Source: Haloterrigena turkmenica DSM 5511 (lineage in GTDB: Archaea; Halobacteriota; Halobacteria; Halobacteriales; Natrialbaceae). From it: DNA of 64,000 bases. Within the stretch, counting starts at the first letter, position 1; every line of letters begins with the position of its first letter. The notes beneath the pieces are model-generated. The model had not been told where the DNA came from, made no database searches, and saw nothing but the letters and a program-made list of their open reading frames with translations. The DNA lies in assembly GCF_000025325.1 (NCBI RefSeq), contig NC_013744.1, positions 620,001 through 684,000 on the forward strand, written 5' to 3'. Below are positions 8,516 through 17,751 of the stretch, in pieces. The translations under genes and the position numbers were made by a program.

Positions 8516-9199
8516 CTACAGTCCGAATTCGTCCGCGAGTTCGTAAAACGTCTCGACGGTCAAATCGGGATCGTCGCCGAACGGATCCCTGACTCCGTTC
8601 CCGCGATCGATCCAGACGCCCTGCATACCCGCGTGCATCGCGCCCTGAACGTCGAACGTGGGTCCGGCAACGTGTGCGATCGATTCGATCGGTGTTCCGG
8701 TTCGTCCCGCCGCGTGCCGGTAGATGTCGACGGCGGGTTTGAACGTCCGAATCTCGTGTGCACTGATCGCGTCCGCGATCAGCGACCCGATCTCCGCCAT
8801 CTCGACCATCGACTCGAGCATCTCGGGGTTACCGTTCGAGAGCACGTAGACGTCGTATCCGGCGTCGGTAAGCTGTTCGAGACCGTCCCGAACGTCGTCG
8901 AACGGATCGAGTTCGTGGTACGTCGAGAGGATCTCTTCGATCGTCTCGTCCGAGAGTTCGACTCCATGGTCCTCAAGCGCGAACCGGAGCGCGTCGCGGT
9001 TCATCTCGTAGAACGTCTGGTAGCTGTCGGTGAAGTTACTCACCATCGTATACCTGATCGAGCGACTGCGCCACTGTTCGGCGATCGGACTCACTTGATC
9101 GACGTGGGTTGCGAGCGCCCGCTCGACCGCGAACGGGTCGACGAGGGTTCCGTACGAGTCGACTGTGATCGTTTCTACTGCGGCCGGATCGAACGACAT
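8516..9199 (-). CDS. Haloacid dehalogenase, type II (HAD superfamily)
   Basis: A 227-residue HAD hydrolase of the L-2-haloacid dehalogenase subfamily, which replaces a 2-halogen by hydroxyl through an aspartyl-ester. The nucleophile motif is D14-S-Y-G-T, followed by the Ser/Asn motif VLSNGNP, the Lys motif TFKPAVDIY, and a late AGPTFDVQGAMHAGM segment that matches the subfamily's Asp-bearing last motif. The start at 9199 is supported by an AGTATATTA box about 25 bases upstream and by the nucleophile's position; the frame's longer upstream part has no counterpart in the family. It follows the DehI-like gene on the same strand. Its real substrate may be another 2-substituted acid. Confidence 0.85.
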   Translation of the reverse strand: MSFDPAAVETITVDSYGTLVDPFAVERALATHVDQVSPIAEQWRSRSIRYTMVSNFTDSYQTFYEMNRDALRFALEDHGVELSDETIEEILSTYHELDPFDDVRDGLEQLTDAGYDVYVLSNGNPEMLESMVEMAEIGSLIADAISAHEIRTFKPAVDIYRHAAGRTGTPIESIAHVAGPTFDVQGAMHAGMQGVWIDRGNGVRDPFGDDPDLTVETFYELADEFGL

Positions 9200-9274
9200 A
9201 CGGTACCAATTACCGTCACTGGTAATATACTCTGGGATTACTTCGAATAGGGCGACGGACACGACGACGCGGCG

Positions 9275-10159
9275 TTACTGTAGCGAGCGGACGCCGGCGG
9301 CGTCGACCGTCGTCGCGTACACCGGCAGCGTCGGAACGACGGTCTCGATCGGTCCCCGATTGAAGTCCCGGAACAGGTCCTGTAACTCCGTAACCGCCGG
9401 TTCGTCGATCCCGCGACGCTCGAGCGAGTCGGGATCCAGTCGCGGCACGTACGGAAGCGAGTCGACGTAGTCCGTCACCGCCGCTCGGGCCTCGGTGACC
9501 GCGGTCGAAAACGCGTCGCCCTCGAGGATCGGCTCGAGATCGTCCCACATGGGAGCGAGGTAGCCGGGCCACTGGGCGAGCGTCCGGTAGATACTCGGGA
9601 GACCGTCGTCGAGACCGTGAAACGACTGGATGGCCGGGACGACGTCGGACAAGTCCTCCGGGGGCTCGTCGAACGCGACCATCGTCGGCGGTCGTCCGCG
9701 GTCGGCGTCGAGCCAGTCCGGCAACGGTGCCGTCGCCGCTCGGCTGCGGTCGGGATCGGTTCCGATCGGTTCGTCGGTGAGCGCCCTGTCGACGAGTTCG
9801 AAGAGGACGGCGAGTCGCGGCGCGACGATGTCGTAGGTCGCGAGTTGCCCGCGGAGTTCGCCGTACTCGGCCGGTGTGACCTCGAGTTCGTCGCGACGAT
9901 AGGTCGGTATCGATGTCTCCGCCTCGAGCGCCGAGAGGATGGTATCGCGATAAGAGACGGAGAACCGCCCGAAGCGAGCGGTCTCAAACGCCGGCTTCAC
10001 CTGACCCCAGGCGTATCGAAGGAACTCGGGATAGTTCGCGGTCGTCGTCCGAAAGATCCAGTTGACGATCGGTGCCCGAAACGTGTGTTTGATGTCCTCG
10101 TAGAGGCCACGCTTCCACCCCGTCGCTTCGAGTTCGTACAGTTGCTCGCTCGTATCCAT
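9275..10159 (-). CDS. DehI-family 2-haloacid dehalogenase homologue
   Basis: A 294-residue all-helical protein related to group I dehalogenase DehI, sometimes named halocarboxylic acid dehydrogenase. It has the two pseudo-repeats of that family: one near 20-60 (YEDIKHTFRAPIVNWIFR then YPEFLRYAWGQVKP) and one near 175-215 (FHGLDDGLPSIYRTLAQ then WPGYLAPMWDDL). DehI enzymes hydrolyse D- and L-2-haloacids without a covalent intermediate. A TTTTAACAC box lies about 30 bases before the ATG at 10159. With the type II enzyme 75 bases downstream and the symporter after that, a halo-carboxylate use module is plausible. Many haloarchaea carry this family, so another physiological substrate remains possible. 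Confidence 0.8.
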   Translation of the reverse strand: MDTSEQLYELEATGWKRGLYEDIKHTFRAPIVNWIFRTTTANYPEFLRYAWGQVKPAFETARFGRFSVSYRDTILSALEAETSIPTYRRDELEVTPAEYGELRGQLATYDIVAPRLAVLFELVDRALTDEPIGTDPDRSRAATAPLPDWLDADRGRPPTMVAFDEPPEDLSDVVPAIQSFHGLDDGLPSIYRTLAQWPGYLAPMWDDLEPILEGDAFSTAVTEARAAVTDYVDSLPYVPRLDPDSLERRGIDEPAVTELQDLFRDFNRGPIETVVPTLPVYATTVDAAGVRSLQ

Positions 10160-10346
10160 ACTCGAACAGCGATTCGTTCCGTGTTAAAACTTCTCACCCG
10201 AGAGGGGGAGTTCCCCACGACCGAAATCGTCTCAGCGCTCGAAACGCGAATGTTTCCGCCGAGAACCGATCTGACCAAAGTTCCTTCCCGGTAATAGTGG
10301 TGGTAACGACAAAACATTAATGCGGATATGGTCTGATTGGTCGAGT

Positions 10347-11975
10347 ATGAGTATGGATCACGATACCATAGTAGAGGAATTCGAATGGGACATTCCGGAA
10401 TCGTATACGGTCACGTCGACCATCGACGATCACGCAGAAGCGTTCGGCAACCGAGTCGCCGTGCGGTTTCTGGACGAGGACGATCGTCGCGAAGAGCGGA
10501 CCTACGCCGATCTCCGCGACGACATGAACCGCTTCGCGAAGGGACTCGAGGAACTGGGCGTCGAACGAGGCGATCGCGTAATGCACTTGTTCCCCCGTCA
10601 TCCCGACGCGTTCGCGATTCAACTAGGTGCCCTCACGGCTGGTGCCCTCCTCGTTCCCTGCTCGTCGATGCTCCGTGCGAAGGACATCGAGTTCCGCGCG
10701 AACGACTGTAACGCCACAACGATCGTCGTCCACGAGTCGCTGACCGACATGGTCGAGCCGATCGTCGACGAGACGCCGCTCGAGCGCATTATCGTTCTCG
10801 ATGGCGACGACGTCGACGACGAACAGTGGTCGACGTTCCAGTCCGTCGCCGACGGTCAGTCGACCGAGTACGACGGGCCCGAGCTCGGCGCCGAGGATCC
10901 GATGTCGATCAACTACACCAGCGGGACGACCGGTCAGCCGAAGCCGGTCCTCCACAAGCACCGCTGGATGTACTGCTTCAACCGGGTCAACGCTCCGTAC
11001 TGGTGGGGCGTCGACGAGGACACCGATCTCGAGGACGAACTGCTGTGGGCGACGACCGGCACCGGCTGGGCCAAGTGGTTCTGGAGCCCGGTCGGCGTCG
11101 GGCTGACTACCGGTGCGACACAACTCATCTACGACGGCGAGTTCGAACCCGAGACCTTCCTCGAGATCCTTGAGGACGAGGGCGTCACCAAGCTCTGTGC
11201 CGTCCCCACGCAGTACCGGATGTTCGCTAACGCCGACCTCGAGCGGTACGACGTACAACTGAACGATACGCTCTCCGCCGGTGAGCCGCTCAACCGCGAG
11301 CCGATCGAGCGCATTCAGGACGCGTGGGGCGTGACGCCGCGCGACGGCTACGGCCAGACCGAAACCGTCGCCCTCGTGACGAACTACCCCGGAATCGACG
11401 TCAAACCCGGGAGTATGGGGAAGCCGACGCCGGGCGTCGGCGCGACGATCATCGAGATGAACGAGGAAGAAGAGGTCGAGCCGGGCGAGATCGGCGAAAT
11501 CGCAGTCCCGGTCGATTCGCCGGCGATCTTCGACGGCTACTACGAGAAGCCCGAACTCGACGAACAGAAGCTGTCCGGCGACTACTACCGGACCGGCGAC
11601 CTGGCATCGCGAGACGAGGACGGCTACTTCTTCTTCGAGGGCCGTGCCGACGACATCATCATCTCGTCGGGCTACCGCATCGGTCCCTTCGAGGTCGAAG
11701 ACGCACTCGTCAGCCACGACGCGGTCGCCGAGGCCGCCGCCGTCGACAGCCCCCACGAGGAACGCGGCAGCATCGTCAAGGCCTACATCGTCCTCGCCGA
11801 GGGATACGAGGCCGGCGACGACCTCAAGGACGAACTCCAGGAGTTCATGAAGAACGAGACGGCGCCCTACAAGTACCCCCGACGGATCGAGTTCGTCGAG
11901 GAACTCCCTAAGACTTCGAGCGGCAAGATCCGCCGGATCGAACTGCGAGAACAGGAACAGGAGAAACACTCCTGA
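10347..11975 (+). CDS. Acyl-CoA synthetase (AMP-forming, acetyl/benzoate-CoA ligase type)
   Basis: A 542-residue ANL-superfamily ligase that activates a carboxylate to its CoA thioester with ATP. The phosphate loop TSGTTGQPKP is at about 191-200, the A5-type YGQTE and the A8 hinge YYRTGDLASRDEDGYFFF follow, and the catalytic lysine motif PKTSSGKIRR is near the C-terminus. The start at 10347 lies about 30 bases after the box AAACATTAAT; an upstream in-frame ATG at 10320 would leave no room for a promoter. Downstream genes code for 3-hydroxyacyl-CoA and acyl-CoA dehydrogenases, so the product probably enters beta-oxidation. Confidence 0.92.
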   Translation: MSMDHDTIVEEFEWDIPESYTVTSTIDDHAEAFGNRVAVRFLDEDDRREERTYADLRDDMNRFAKGLEELGVERGDRVMHLFPRHPDAFAIQLGALTAGALLVPCSSMLRAKDIEFRANDCNATTIVVHESLTDMVEPIVDETPLERIIVLDGDDVDDEQWSTFQSVADGQSTEYDGPELGAEDPMSINYTSGTTGQPKPVLHKHRWMYCFNRVNAPYWWGVDEDTDLEDELLWATTGTGWAKWFWSPVGVGLTTGATQLIYDGEFEPETFLEILEDEGVTKLCAVPTQYRMFANADLERYDVQLNDTLSAGEPLNREPIERIQDAWGVTPRDGYGQTETVALVTNYPGIDVKPGSMGKPTPGVGATIIEMNEEEEVEPGEIGEIAVPVDSPAIFDGYYEKPELDEQKLSGDYYRTGDLASRDEDGYFFFEGRADDIIISSGYRIGPFEVEDALVSHDAVAEAAAVDSPHEERGSIVKAYIVLAEGYEAGDDLKDELQEFMKNETAPYKYPRRIEFVEELPKTSSGKIRRIELREQEQEKHS

Positions 11976-12159
11976 CGCGACCCGCTGCGCGGTCGGCGCT
12001 CCGCATCCCGGACACTCCGCTGCTAACCCGTTTTCGCCCTCTGTTTCTCAATTTCGCCGCGAACCGCTCGAGAAACGGAGTCGTCGTTTTCCCCTCCCGC
12101 TCGATATCCGCCGGACCGCCCTCGTCAGCGTCGGATCGGCCACGTCGGTCGACTCCCGC

Positions 12160-12576
12160 TCACGCGTCGCCGCGCGCTCGAATGCATTCGTGCATCTCCT
12201 CGGGGAGCGGCGTCGCCTCGAACGCGTCGTCGACGAAGACGAACGACACCTCGCCATCCGCGACGCGTTCGCCGGTCGACGCTCGAGCGATCGCAAACGA
12301 GATCGTCAGCGACGCGGTTCCGCTTTCGAGGACCGTCGTCTCGAGGCGGGCCTCGTCGCCGGCCCGGAGCGGCGAGTGAAACGACGCCGACGCCTCGACC
12401 GCTGGGAGGACGTAGCCGGCCTTCCGGTAGGTCTCCATCGGATGTTCACCGTCGGTGGCGAGTCGGAAGTAGTCGTTGAGACCGACAATTACGAAGTGGA
12501 AGAACCGCGGATAGTAGATGAGTCCGCCCGCATCGGTATCGCTCCAGTCGACGGTGATTTCGGTGGTATGCGGCAT
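12160..12576 (-). CDS. Hot-dog acyl-CoA thioesterase (4HBT family)
   Basis: A 138-residue single hot-dog domain. The N-terminal motif VDWSDTDAGGLIYYPRFFHF carries the usual active-site aspartate of 4-hydroxybenzoyl-CoA-type thioesterases; the later FHSPLRAGDEARLET strand is also typical. It would hydrolyse an acyl-CoA in the cytoplasm. It lies between the acyl-CoA ligase and the 3-hydroxyacyl-CoA dehydrogenase but on the opposite strand, so it may limit acyl-CoA build-up in this set. The substrate is unknown. Confidence 0.87.
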   Translation of the reverse strand: MPHTTEITVDWSDTDAGGLIYYPRFFHFVIVGLNDYFRLATDGEHPMETYRKAGYVLPAVEASASFHSPLRAGDEARLETTVLESGTASLTISFAIARASTGERVADGEVSFVFVDDAFEATPLPEEMHECIRARGDA

Positions 12577-12822
12577 CGTCGGTTACGGTCGGACAGCGAT
12601 CGTCCGTTTGTGGGTGCTTTCGTCTCGATCCTTCCTCCTGCAGCGCGATCCGAACGCGGCTGTTCCGACGACAAATTTCACCGACATGCGTTACCGGTTC
12701 TCGATCCCACGGACGGACGTATATGCGTATCGACCACCGACCCCGCGAACGATCAGACGGCGTCGAAAGCGGAATCCGGGCGGTCGGCACGCTTATTATC
12801 GTGCTCAGAACAGGAATTCGTA

Positions 12823-13680
12823 ATGGTCCGAGAGACGATCGACCGCGTCGGCGTTGTCGGCGCGGGCACGATGGGCAGCGGCATCGCACAGGTCGCCGCC
12901 GCGCACGACCACGACGTCGTGATGCGTGACATCCGGGAGGAATTTGTCGAGAGCGGTTTCGAGAACATCGACGACAGCCTCGAGCGCCTCGTTTCGAACG
13001 AGACGCTCCCCGAAGACGAGGCCGAGGGCGTCCGCGAGCGGATCGAGGGAACGACCGACCTCGAGGACCTCGCGAACTGCGACCTCGTCGTGGAGGCCGC
13101 CCTCGAGGAGATGGACGTCAAAAAGGACGTCTTCGCGGATCTGGAGGACGTCTGTGACGACGACATCCTGTTGGCAACGAACACGAGTACGCTCTCGATT
13201 ACGTCGATCGCGAGCGACCTCGAGCACCCCGAACGCGTGATCGGCCTGCACTTCATGAATCCCGTCCCGATCATGGAGGGCGTCGAGGTGGTCGTCGGCG
13301 AGAAGACGACCGACACGGCGACCGATCTGGCCCACGAGTTCGCCGAGGGCCTCGAGAAGACGACGTGGGAGGCCGACGACAAACCCGGGTTCGTCACGAA
13401 TCGCATCCTGATGCCGTGGATCAACGAGGGCATTCGAGCGTACGACGAGGGCGTCGCCACGAAGGAAGACATCGACGTCGGAATGGAACTCGGCACGAAC
13501 GTCCCGATGGGACCGCTGACGCTGGCGGATCACATCGGCCTGGACGTCTGTCTGCACGCCTCCGAGACCTTACACGAGGAACTCGGCGACCGCTACAAGC
13601 CCGCCTACCTCTTAAAGCGGAAGGTCGAGGCCGGCGACCTCGGGAAAAAGACCGGACAGGGGTTCTACGAGTACGACTGA
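12823..13680 (+). CDS. 3-hydroxyacyl-CoA dehydrogenase (3-hydroxybutyryl-CoA type)
   Basis: A 285-residue enzyme of the short HAD form. The NAD-binding fingerprint is G13-A-G15-T-M-G18, followed by the ATNTSTL loop (about 118-124) and the catalytic GLH143FMNPVP motif; the C-terminal helical domain ends KKTGQGFYEYD. It oxidises (S)-3-hydroxyacyl-CoA to the 3-oxo form. The start at 12823 is set by the fingerprint and by a TTATTATC box about 25-33 bases upstream; an open frame much longer on the 5' side belongs to antisense of the thioesterase. The following acyl-CoA dehydrogenase is convergent. Confidence 0.93.
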   Translation: MVRETIDRVGVVGAGTMGSGIAQVAAAHDHDVVMRDIREEFVESGFENIDDSLERLVSNETLPEDEAEGVRERIEGTTDLEDLANCDLVVEAALEEMDVKKDVFADLEDVCDDDILLATNTSTLSITSIASDLEHPERVIGLHFMNPVPIMEGVEVVVGEKTTDTATDLAHEFAEGLEKTTWEADDKPGFVTNRILMPWINEGIRAYDEGVATKEDIDVGMELGTNVPMGPLTLADHIGLDVCLHASETLHEELGDRYKPAYLLKRKVEAGDLGKKTGQGFYEYD

Positions 13681-13725
13681 GCCGACCACCGTCGGTCGTC
13701 CGGCCGAGTACGGATGCCGGCCGCG

Positions 13726-14850
13726 CTAGCGCTTGAGGTGGCGCGCGATGATCTTTTTCTGGATCTCGGAGGTTCCCTCGTAGATCGTGGTGATCTTCGC
13801 GTCGCGGTAGTAGCGCTCGACGTCGAAGTCCTTCGTGTAGCCGTAGCCGCCGTGAATTTGGACGGCCTCGTTGGCCACGTCGACCGCCGCCTCGCTCGCG
13901 AAGTACTTCGCCATGGCCGCGGATTTTGCATCGACATCGCCCTCGTTCTTGCGTGCGGCGTCGCGGGTGAGCAACCGGGCCGCTTGAACGTCCGTCTGCA
14001 TATCCGCTAGTTTGTGGCCGATCGCTTGGTGGTCAATGATCGGTTTACCGAACTGCTCGCGGTCGTTCGCGTAGGCGATCGAGTCGTCGAGGGCCGCCTG
14101 TGCGACCCCGACCGCCTGACTCGCGATCCCGACGCGGCCGCCGGTCAGGATCGAGAACGCGGCTTTGAGACCCTCGCCGACCTCGGTCAGTCGATTCTCC
14201 GCCGGAATCCGAACGCCGTCGAAGACGAGCGTCGTCGTATCGCTGGCCCGTAGTCCGAGCTTATCCTCCTTCTTGCCGACCTCAAGTCCGTCGACGTCCT
14301 TCGGGACCAGGAACTGGGTGACACTGTCGGGGTCGCCCCGGTCGGTCTTGGCGAACAGAATGACGACTTCCGCGCGTTCGCCGTTCGTAATCCACTGTTT
14401 CGTTCCGTTGATGACGTATTCGTCGCCCTCGAGACGGGCTTCGGTCGTCATTTCGGCGGGATTCGACCCGGCCTCGGGCTCCGAGAGCGCGAACGCGCCG
14501 ACCGGACGGCCCGTGACCATCTCCGGGAGCCACTCCTCTCTGTGTTCTTCGGAGCCGAACTGGCGGATACACGACGTCGCGAGACAGTGGACGGACAGCG
14601 CCGTCGCGACCGCGAGATGGCCGTACGCGAGTTCTTCGTTGACGATGCTGTACGTGAGGGTGTCGACGTCGAGACCGCCGTACTCCTCCGGAACCGTCAG
14701 TCCGGTGAGGTCGAGCTCCGCGAGACCGTCCCAGACGTCTTCCGGAAACTCCTGCTTCTCATCGGCCTCGTCGACGTCGGCGCCGACCTCGTTTTCGACG
14801 AACTTCCGGACCGTGTTTCGAACGAGCTCCTGCTCGTCAGTGAGCGTCAT
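13726..14850 (-). CDS. Acyl-CoA dehydrogenase (second copy)
   Basis: A 374-residue acyl-CoA dehydrogenase with complete domains: ALSEPEAGSNPA in the middle domain, QIHGGYGYTKDFDVERYYRDAK and the catalytic-glutamate motif YEGTSEIQ at the end. It is shorter than the copy at 319 and probably favours short or medium chains, but this is inference. The start at 14850 (MTLTDEQELV) is supported by a TTTAGTATC box 25-33 bases upstream and by alignment of the first helix; a longer upstream frame is not family-like. Convergent with the 3-hydroxyacyl-CoA dehydrogenase. Confidence 0.92.
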   Translation of the reverse strand: MTLTDEQELVRNTVRKFVENEVGADVDEADEKQEFPEDVWDGLAELDLTGLTVPEEYGGLDVDTLTYSIVNEELAYGHLAVATALSVHCLATSCIRQFGSEEHREEWLPEMVTGRPVGAFALSEPEAGSNPAEMTTEARLEGDEYVINGTKQWITNGERAEVVILFAKTDRGDPDSVTQFLVPKDVDGLEVGKKEDKLGLRASDTTTLVFDGVRIPAENRLTEVGEGLKAAFSILTGGRVGIASQAVGVAQAALDDSIAYANDREQFGKPIIDHQAIGHKLADMQTDVQAARLLTRDAARKNEGDVDAKSAAMAKYFASEAAVDVANEAVQIHGGYGYTKDFDVERYYRDAKITTIYEGTSEIQKKIIARHLKR

Positions 14851-15189
14851 AAATCGGCTATTCGCGGGACAGATACTAAAGTGTGTGATCCGTTGCTGAA
14901 CTGACGGACGCGCTCCCATCGCGAAGCGAACGGACCGTCCTCTCCGTCGGCGCTCCGAATCGACGCCCGCTCGAGGCGGCGGCTCAGACGGGTACTAGTC
15001 ACTCGATACGCTCACGACGTTCGACGACGGTAATCTGGATTTCGTCGGACGGTAGAGCCGTTTGGAGACCCCAAACTGGACGATTGTCCCTCTCCGATCG
15101 ACTCGCATGCGGTTGCGAGCGCTCCGTTTGTGTCGCGGCCAGCCGTCTCAGCGGTATGATTTATCACGGAGAATCACAAAGGACGGCGT
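14851..15189. other. Intergenic region between acyl-CoA dehydrogenase and LLM oxidoreductase
   Basis: About 340 bases without a convincing gene. It holds the divergent promoters of the two neighbours, including the TATA-like box of the dehydrogenase near 14875-14883, and a perfect GTTTG-N7-CAAAC palindrome at 15060-15076 listed separately. Confidence 0.6.
15060..15076. promoter_or_regulatory. GTTTG-N7-CAAAC palindrome (site 1)
   Basis: GTTTGG-AGACC-CCAAAC, a perfect inverted repeat with 6-base arms, 114-130 bases before the LLM oxidoreductase start. Same spacing as the sites in the polyol island. Confidence 0.55.
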
Positions 15190-16173
15190 ATGCATCTCGG
15201 CTTAGTACTCCCGCGTACGGGGAGCCACGACCCGACTGACCTCGCGATCGATGCGGAGGAACGGGGGTACGACTCTGTCTGGTTGGGCGAACTGTGGGGA
15301 ACGAGCTCCGTCGTCAAACTCTCGGAGATCGCCGCTCGTACCGACGACGTGGAGGTCGGCACCGCGATTCTGAACGTCTTTTCGCGGACGCCTGCCGTCC
15401 TCGCGATGACGGCGTCGACGCTCGATCAGGTTTCAAATGGGCGCGCGTCCCTCGGCGTCGGGACGAGCACGCCGACGGCTATCGAAAACATCCACGGGAT
15501 GGAATTCGAGCGTCCCGTCCGTCGCGCGCACGAAACGATCGACGTAATTCGGGCGATCCTAACAGGCGACGAGCCCGTCGATTACAACGGCGAACTGATT
15601 CAGGTGAACGGCGTCCCGCCGGTGAACAAGGAGGTTCCGATCTACCACGCGGCGCTCGGTCGAGCGAATCGCCGCGTCGTCGGCCGGCTCTGTGACGGGT
15701 GGATGCCCCACAACATTCCGTTCTCGGAGCTCGACGACGCGTTCGAGGCCGTTGAACGCGCGGCGCGAGAAGCAGGTCGCGATCCTGACGATATCACGAT
15801 CGCACCGTACGTCCCCGCAGCGGTAAGCGCCGATGGCGACGCGGCCTACGACGCCGTTCGCGGGCACATCGCGTACTACGCGGGCAGCAGCGAGGGTTAT
15901 CAGAACGCGATCGGGATGCTGTTTCCCGACCGCGCCGAGCGAATCGCCGAGGCGTGGCGAAACGGTGATCGCGGGGAGGCCACCGATCTCGTCACGGACG
16001 AGATGGTTCACGAGCTCGGAGTCGCGGGAACGCCGGACGCCGCACGCCGTCGCCTCCGGGAACTCGTCGACGAAACCGTCGTCGATCGACCGTTACTGAC
16101 GATCCCAGAACAGGCCGCAGACGACGTGGCTGTCGGCACGATCGAAGCGCTCGCGCCGGTCTCGAACGACTGA
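15190..16173 (+). CDS. LLM-class (luciferase-like) flavin-dependent oxidoreductase
   Basis: A 327-residue TIM-barrel flavoprotein of the bacterial-luciferase-like family; archaeal members usually use coenzyme F420. The N-terminal strand MHLGLVLPRTG, the ERGYDSVWLGEL helix, and the RASLGVGTSTP loop before the phosphate-binding region are typical. The reaction is not predictable from sequence. An IclR regulator is convergent, 30 bases downstream. The palindrome at 15060 lies in its upstream region. The ATG at 15190 follows a GGACGGCGT stretch and a TGATTTATCAC box at about -33 to -23. Confidence 0.86.
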   Translation: MHLGLVLPRTGSHDPTDLAIDAEERGYDSVWLGELWGTSSVVKLSEIAARTDDVEVGTAILNVFSRTPAVLAMTASTLDQVSNGRASLGVGTSTPTAIENIHGMEFERPVRRAHETIDVIRAILTGDEPVDYNGELIQVNGVPPVNKEVPIYHAALGRANRRVVGRLCDGWMPHNIPFSELDDAFEAVERAAREAGRDPDDITIAPYVPAAVSADGDAAYDAVRGHIAYYAGSSEGYQNAIGMLFPDRAERIAEAWRNGDRGEATDLVTDEMVHELGVAGTPDAARRRLRELVDETVVDRPLLTIPEQAADDVAVGTIEALAPVSND

Positions 16174-16203
16174 ACTGCACCGCGGGGGCGTTGAACGGAT
16201 CTC

Positions 16204-16956
16204 TCAGACGTAGTCTAGGTTCACCTGCGTCACGTTCGCTGCCCGTTTGACGACGTCGGCGATTTCGTTCCGTCGCTCCTCGTCGATCCGGCTCTGGGGC
16301 CCACAGACGCAGATCGCACCGCGTATCCGTTCGTTCTTGTCGAGGACCGGTGCCGCGATACAGACCATTCCGGCGATTCGCTCTCCTTCGTCGACTGCAT
16401 ATCCCTGAGTGCGAATTTGCTCGAGCTGTTCGAACAGAACGTCGGGATCAGTGATAGTTCGAGGGGTCACCTCGACGAGACCGTGTCGGTCGATGAGTTC
16501 GTTGACTCGGTCGTCTGGCATGTGGGCGAGCATCGCTTTCCCCGGTGCCACCGCGTGTAACGGCATTCGAGCGCCCGGATACGCGAAGAGATTGATGGCG
16601 TCCGGTCCCTCCTGTACGGCGAGGATTACTGCTTGATCGTCCTCTTCGATCAGGAGCGTCGCGTGTTCACTGGTCTCCTCGGCGACCGTCTCGAGTTCGT
16701 CGCGAACCGCTTTGAAAATCTCGAGCCGATGTCGCTGTCGGTTGCCGATTTCGAGGAATCGCGTCGTCGTTCGGTACTCTTTCCCTTCCATCGTCACGTA
16801 TCCCGTTGCGACGAGGGATTGTAGGTAATCGTGGACCGTGCTCACTGGCATATCGAGCCGTTCCGCGAGGTCCGAAACCCGTCCGCTGCCGTTTTCCGAG
16901 AGTTCGTCGACGAGTTTGAAAGCTCGTTGAACCGATTTATTCGATATGTTTGTCAT
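16204..16956 (-). CDS. IclR-family transcriptional regulator
   Basis: A 250-residue regulator with an N-terminal winged helix-turn-helix (about 5-70: KSVQRAFKLVDELSE, then DLAERLDMPVSTVHDYLQSL) and a C-terminal effector-binding domain (from about 80) with LIEEDDQAVILAVQEGPD and a late IAGMVCIAAPVLD segment. IclR proteins bind as dimers to palindromes and respond to small metabolites. The start at 16956 is chosen because the HTH begins within ten residues; the long frame upstream (to 17097) is not conserved-looking. Its target may include the LLM gene beside it and the palindromes of this window. A second IclR lies at 40372. Confidence 0.9.
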   Translation of the reverse strand: MTNISNKSVQRAFKLVDELSENGSGRVSDLAERLDMPVSTVHDYLQSLVATGYVTMEGKEYRTTTRFLEIGNRQRHRLEIFKAVRDELETVAEETSEHATLLIEEDDQAVILAVQEGPDAINLFAYPGARMPLHAVAPGKAMLAHMPDDRVNELIDRHGLVEVTPRTITDPDVLFEQLEQIRTQGYAVDEGERIAGMVCIAAPVLDKNERIRGAICVCGPQSRIDEERRNEIADVVKRAANVTQVNLDYV

Positions 16957-17363
16957 AGCAGCCTCGACAACTGTTACACATAGAAGTTTTTCGGCGAATT
17001 CGGATGACTCTCTACGCGATCGGTTGCACCGCTCTCGGTTTTCGACGATTGATTCGTACGCGGGTTCCGACCAATCGGACGCAAGCAACTCATACACAGC
17101 CTAAAATGTATATTTCTCAGAAAAAGTGTAATGACAATACTTGTCGCGACCTGGTAGCGCAATCCGAGATGGTCGGAGTACTGGTATCGGTTATCACGTT
17201 TTATCGACTTCTCAGATGTCGCCGTCTCGATCGAAGTGATCCCTATCCGCTCGGCTGTTTGTCTCGGCGGGGAGATGCAATCATGCCGACTCGATAACTT
17301 ATCGAAACGCGCTTCAAACGTTCTAAAGGGAGCGTTTCCGACTTTCTCGGAAAGTGGTCCGAC

Positions 17364-17385
17364 CGGATATATACCGATATATCCG
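17364..17385. repeat. AT-rich inverted repeat
   Basis: CGGATATA, a six-base spacer (TACCGA), then TATATCCG. The 8-base arms match perfectly. Just before it a smaller hairpin CTTTC-TCG-GAAAG occurs at about 17342-17354. It lies downstream of the weak ORF on the minus strand and could be a terminator-like structure or operator; function unknown. Confidence 0.35.
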
Positions 17386-17394
17386 AATTACGGT

Positions 17395-17751
17395 CTACAT
17401 CGACCGGTAACCGGCTATTTTCCCGAAGTACGGATTTCCGACACAGTCGAATATTGTTCCGTTTCGATAGAGTGATAGTGACTTCCCGTACTTATTTACA
17501 ATTGTACTAATGTAATGGTAATCGAGCACTGTCGGTGTCGGTCGAGAGGACGCTAACTCGTACTCGCGGAGCCCGTCGGAAACGTCGGAGTAGCCGGTGA
17601 GTTCGACGAGCGCTTCGATCTCGGTTGACGGACGGCCGTGATCTTTCGTGACTAGTTCGAAGCGTCTCGTAGAGCGTCGAGAGGAGAAACGTCGGAAACA
17701 CAGCCGGTCGTCCCCGGCAGGATCAAAGAGGAAGTTATATCGCGTCATACG
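17395..17751 (-). pseudogene. Weak ORF, possibly a decayed winged-helix protein
   Basis: A 118-codon frame counted from an in-frame ATG at 17751. The middle part (RRSTRRFELVTKDHGRPST, then a DYHYISTIVNKYG stretch) faintly recalls small haloarchaeal winged-helix proteins of the DUF7344 kind: a Arg-rich turn, a helix, then a H-x-x-L-like helix followed by a basic wing. The composition is basic rather than acidic, and a second frame seems to carry part of the expected N-terminal helix, so it may be frameshifted. I do not claim a function; it may also be non-coding. Confidence 0.25.

Noticed and set aside
8344-8592. Plus-strand ORF of 82 codons in the AT-rich region
   Set aside because: No ribosome site, composition unlike neighbours, and its second half is antisense to the dehalogenase.
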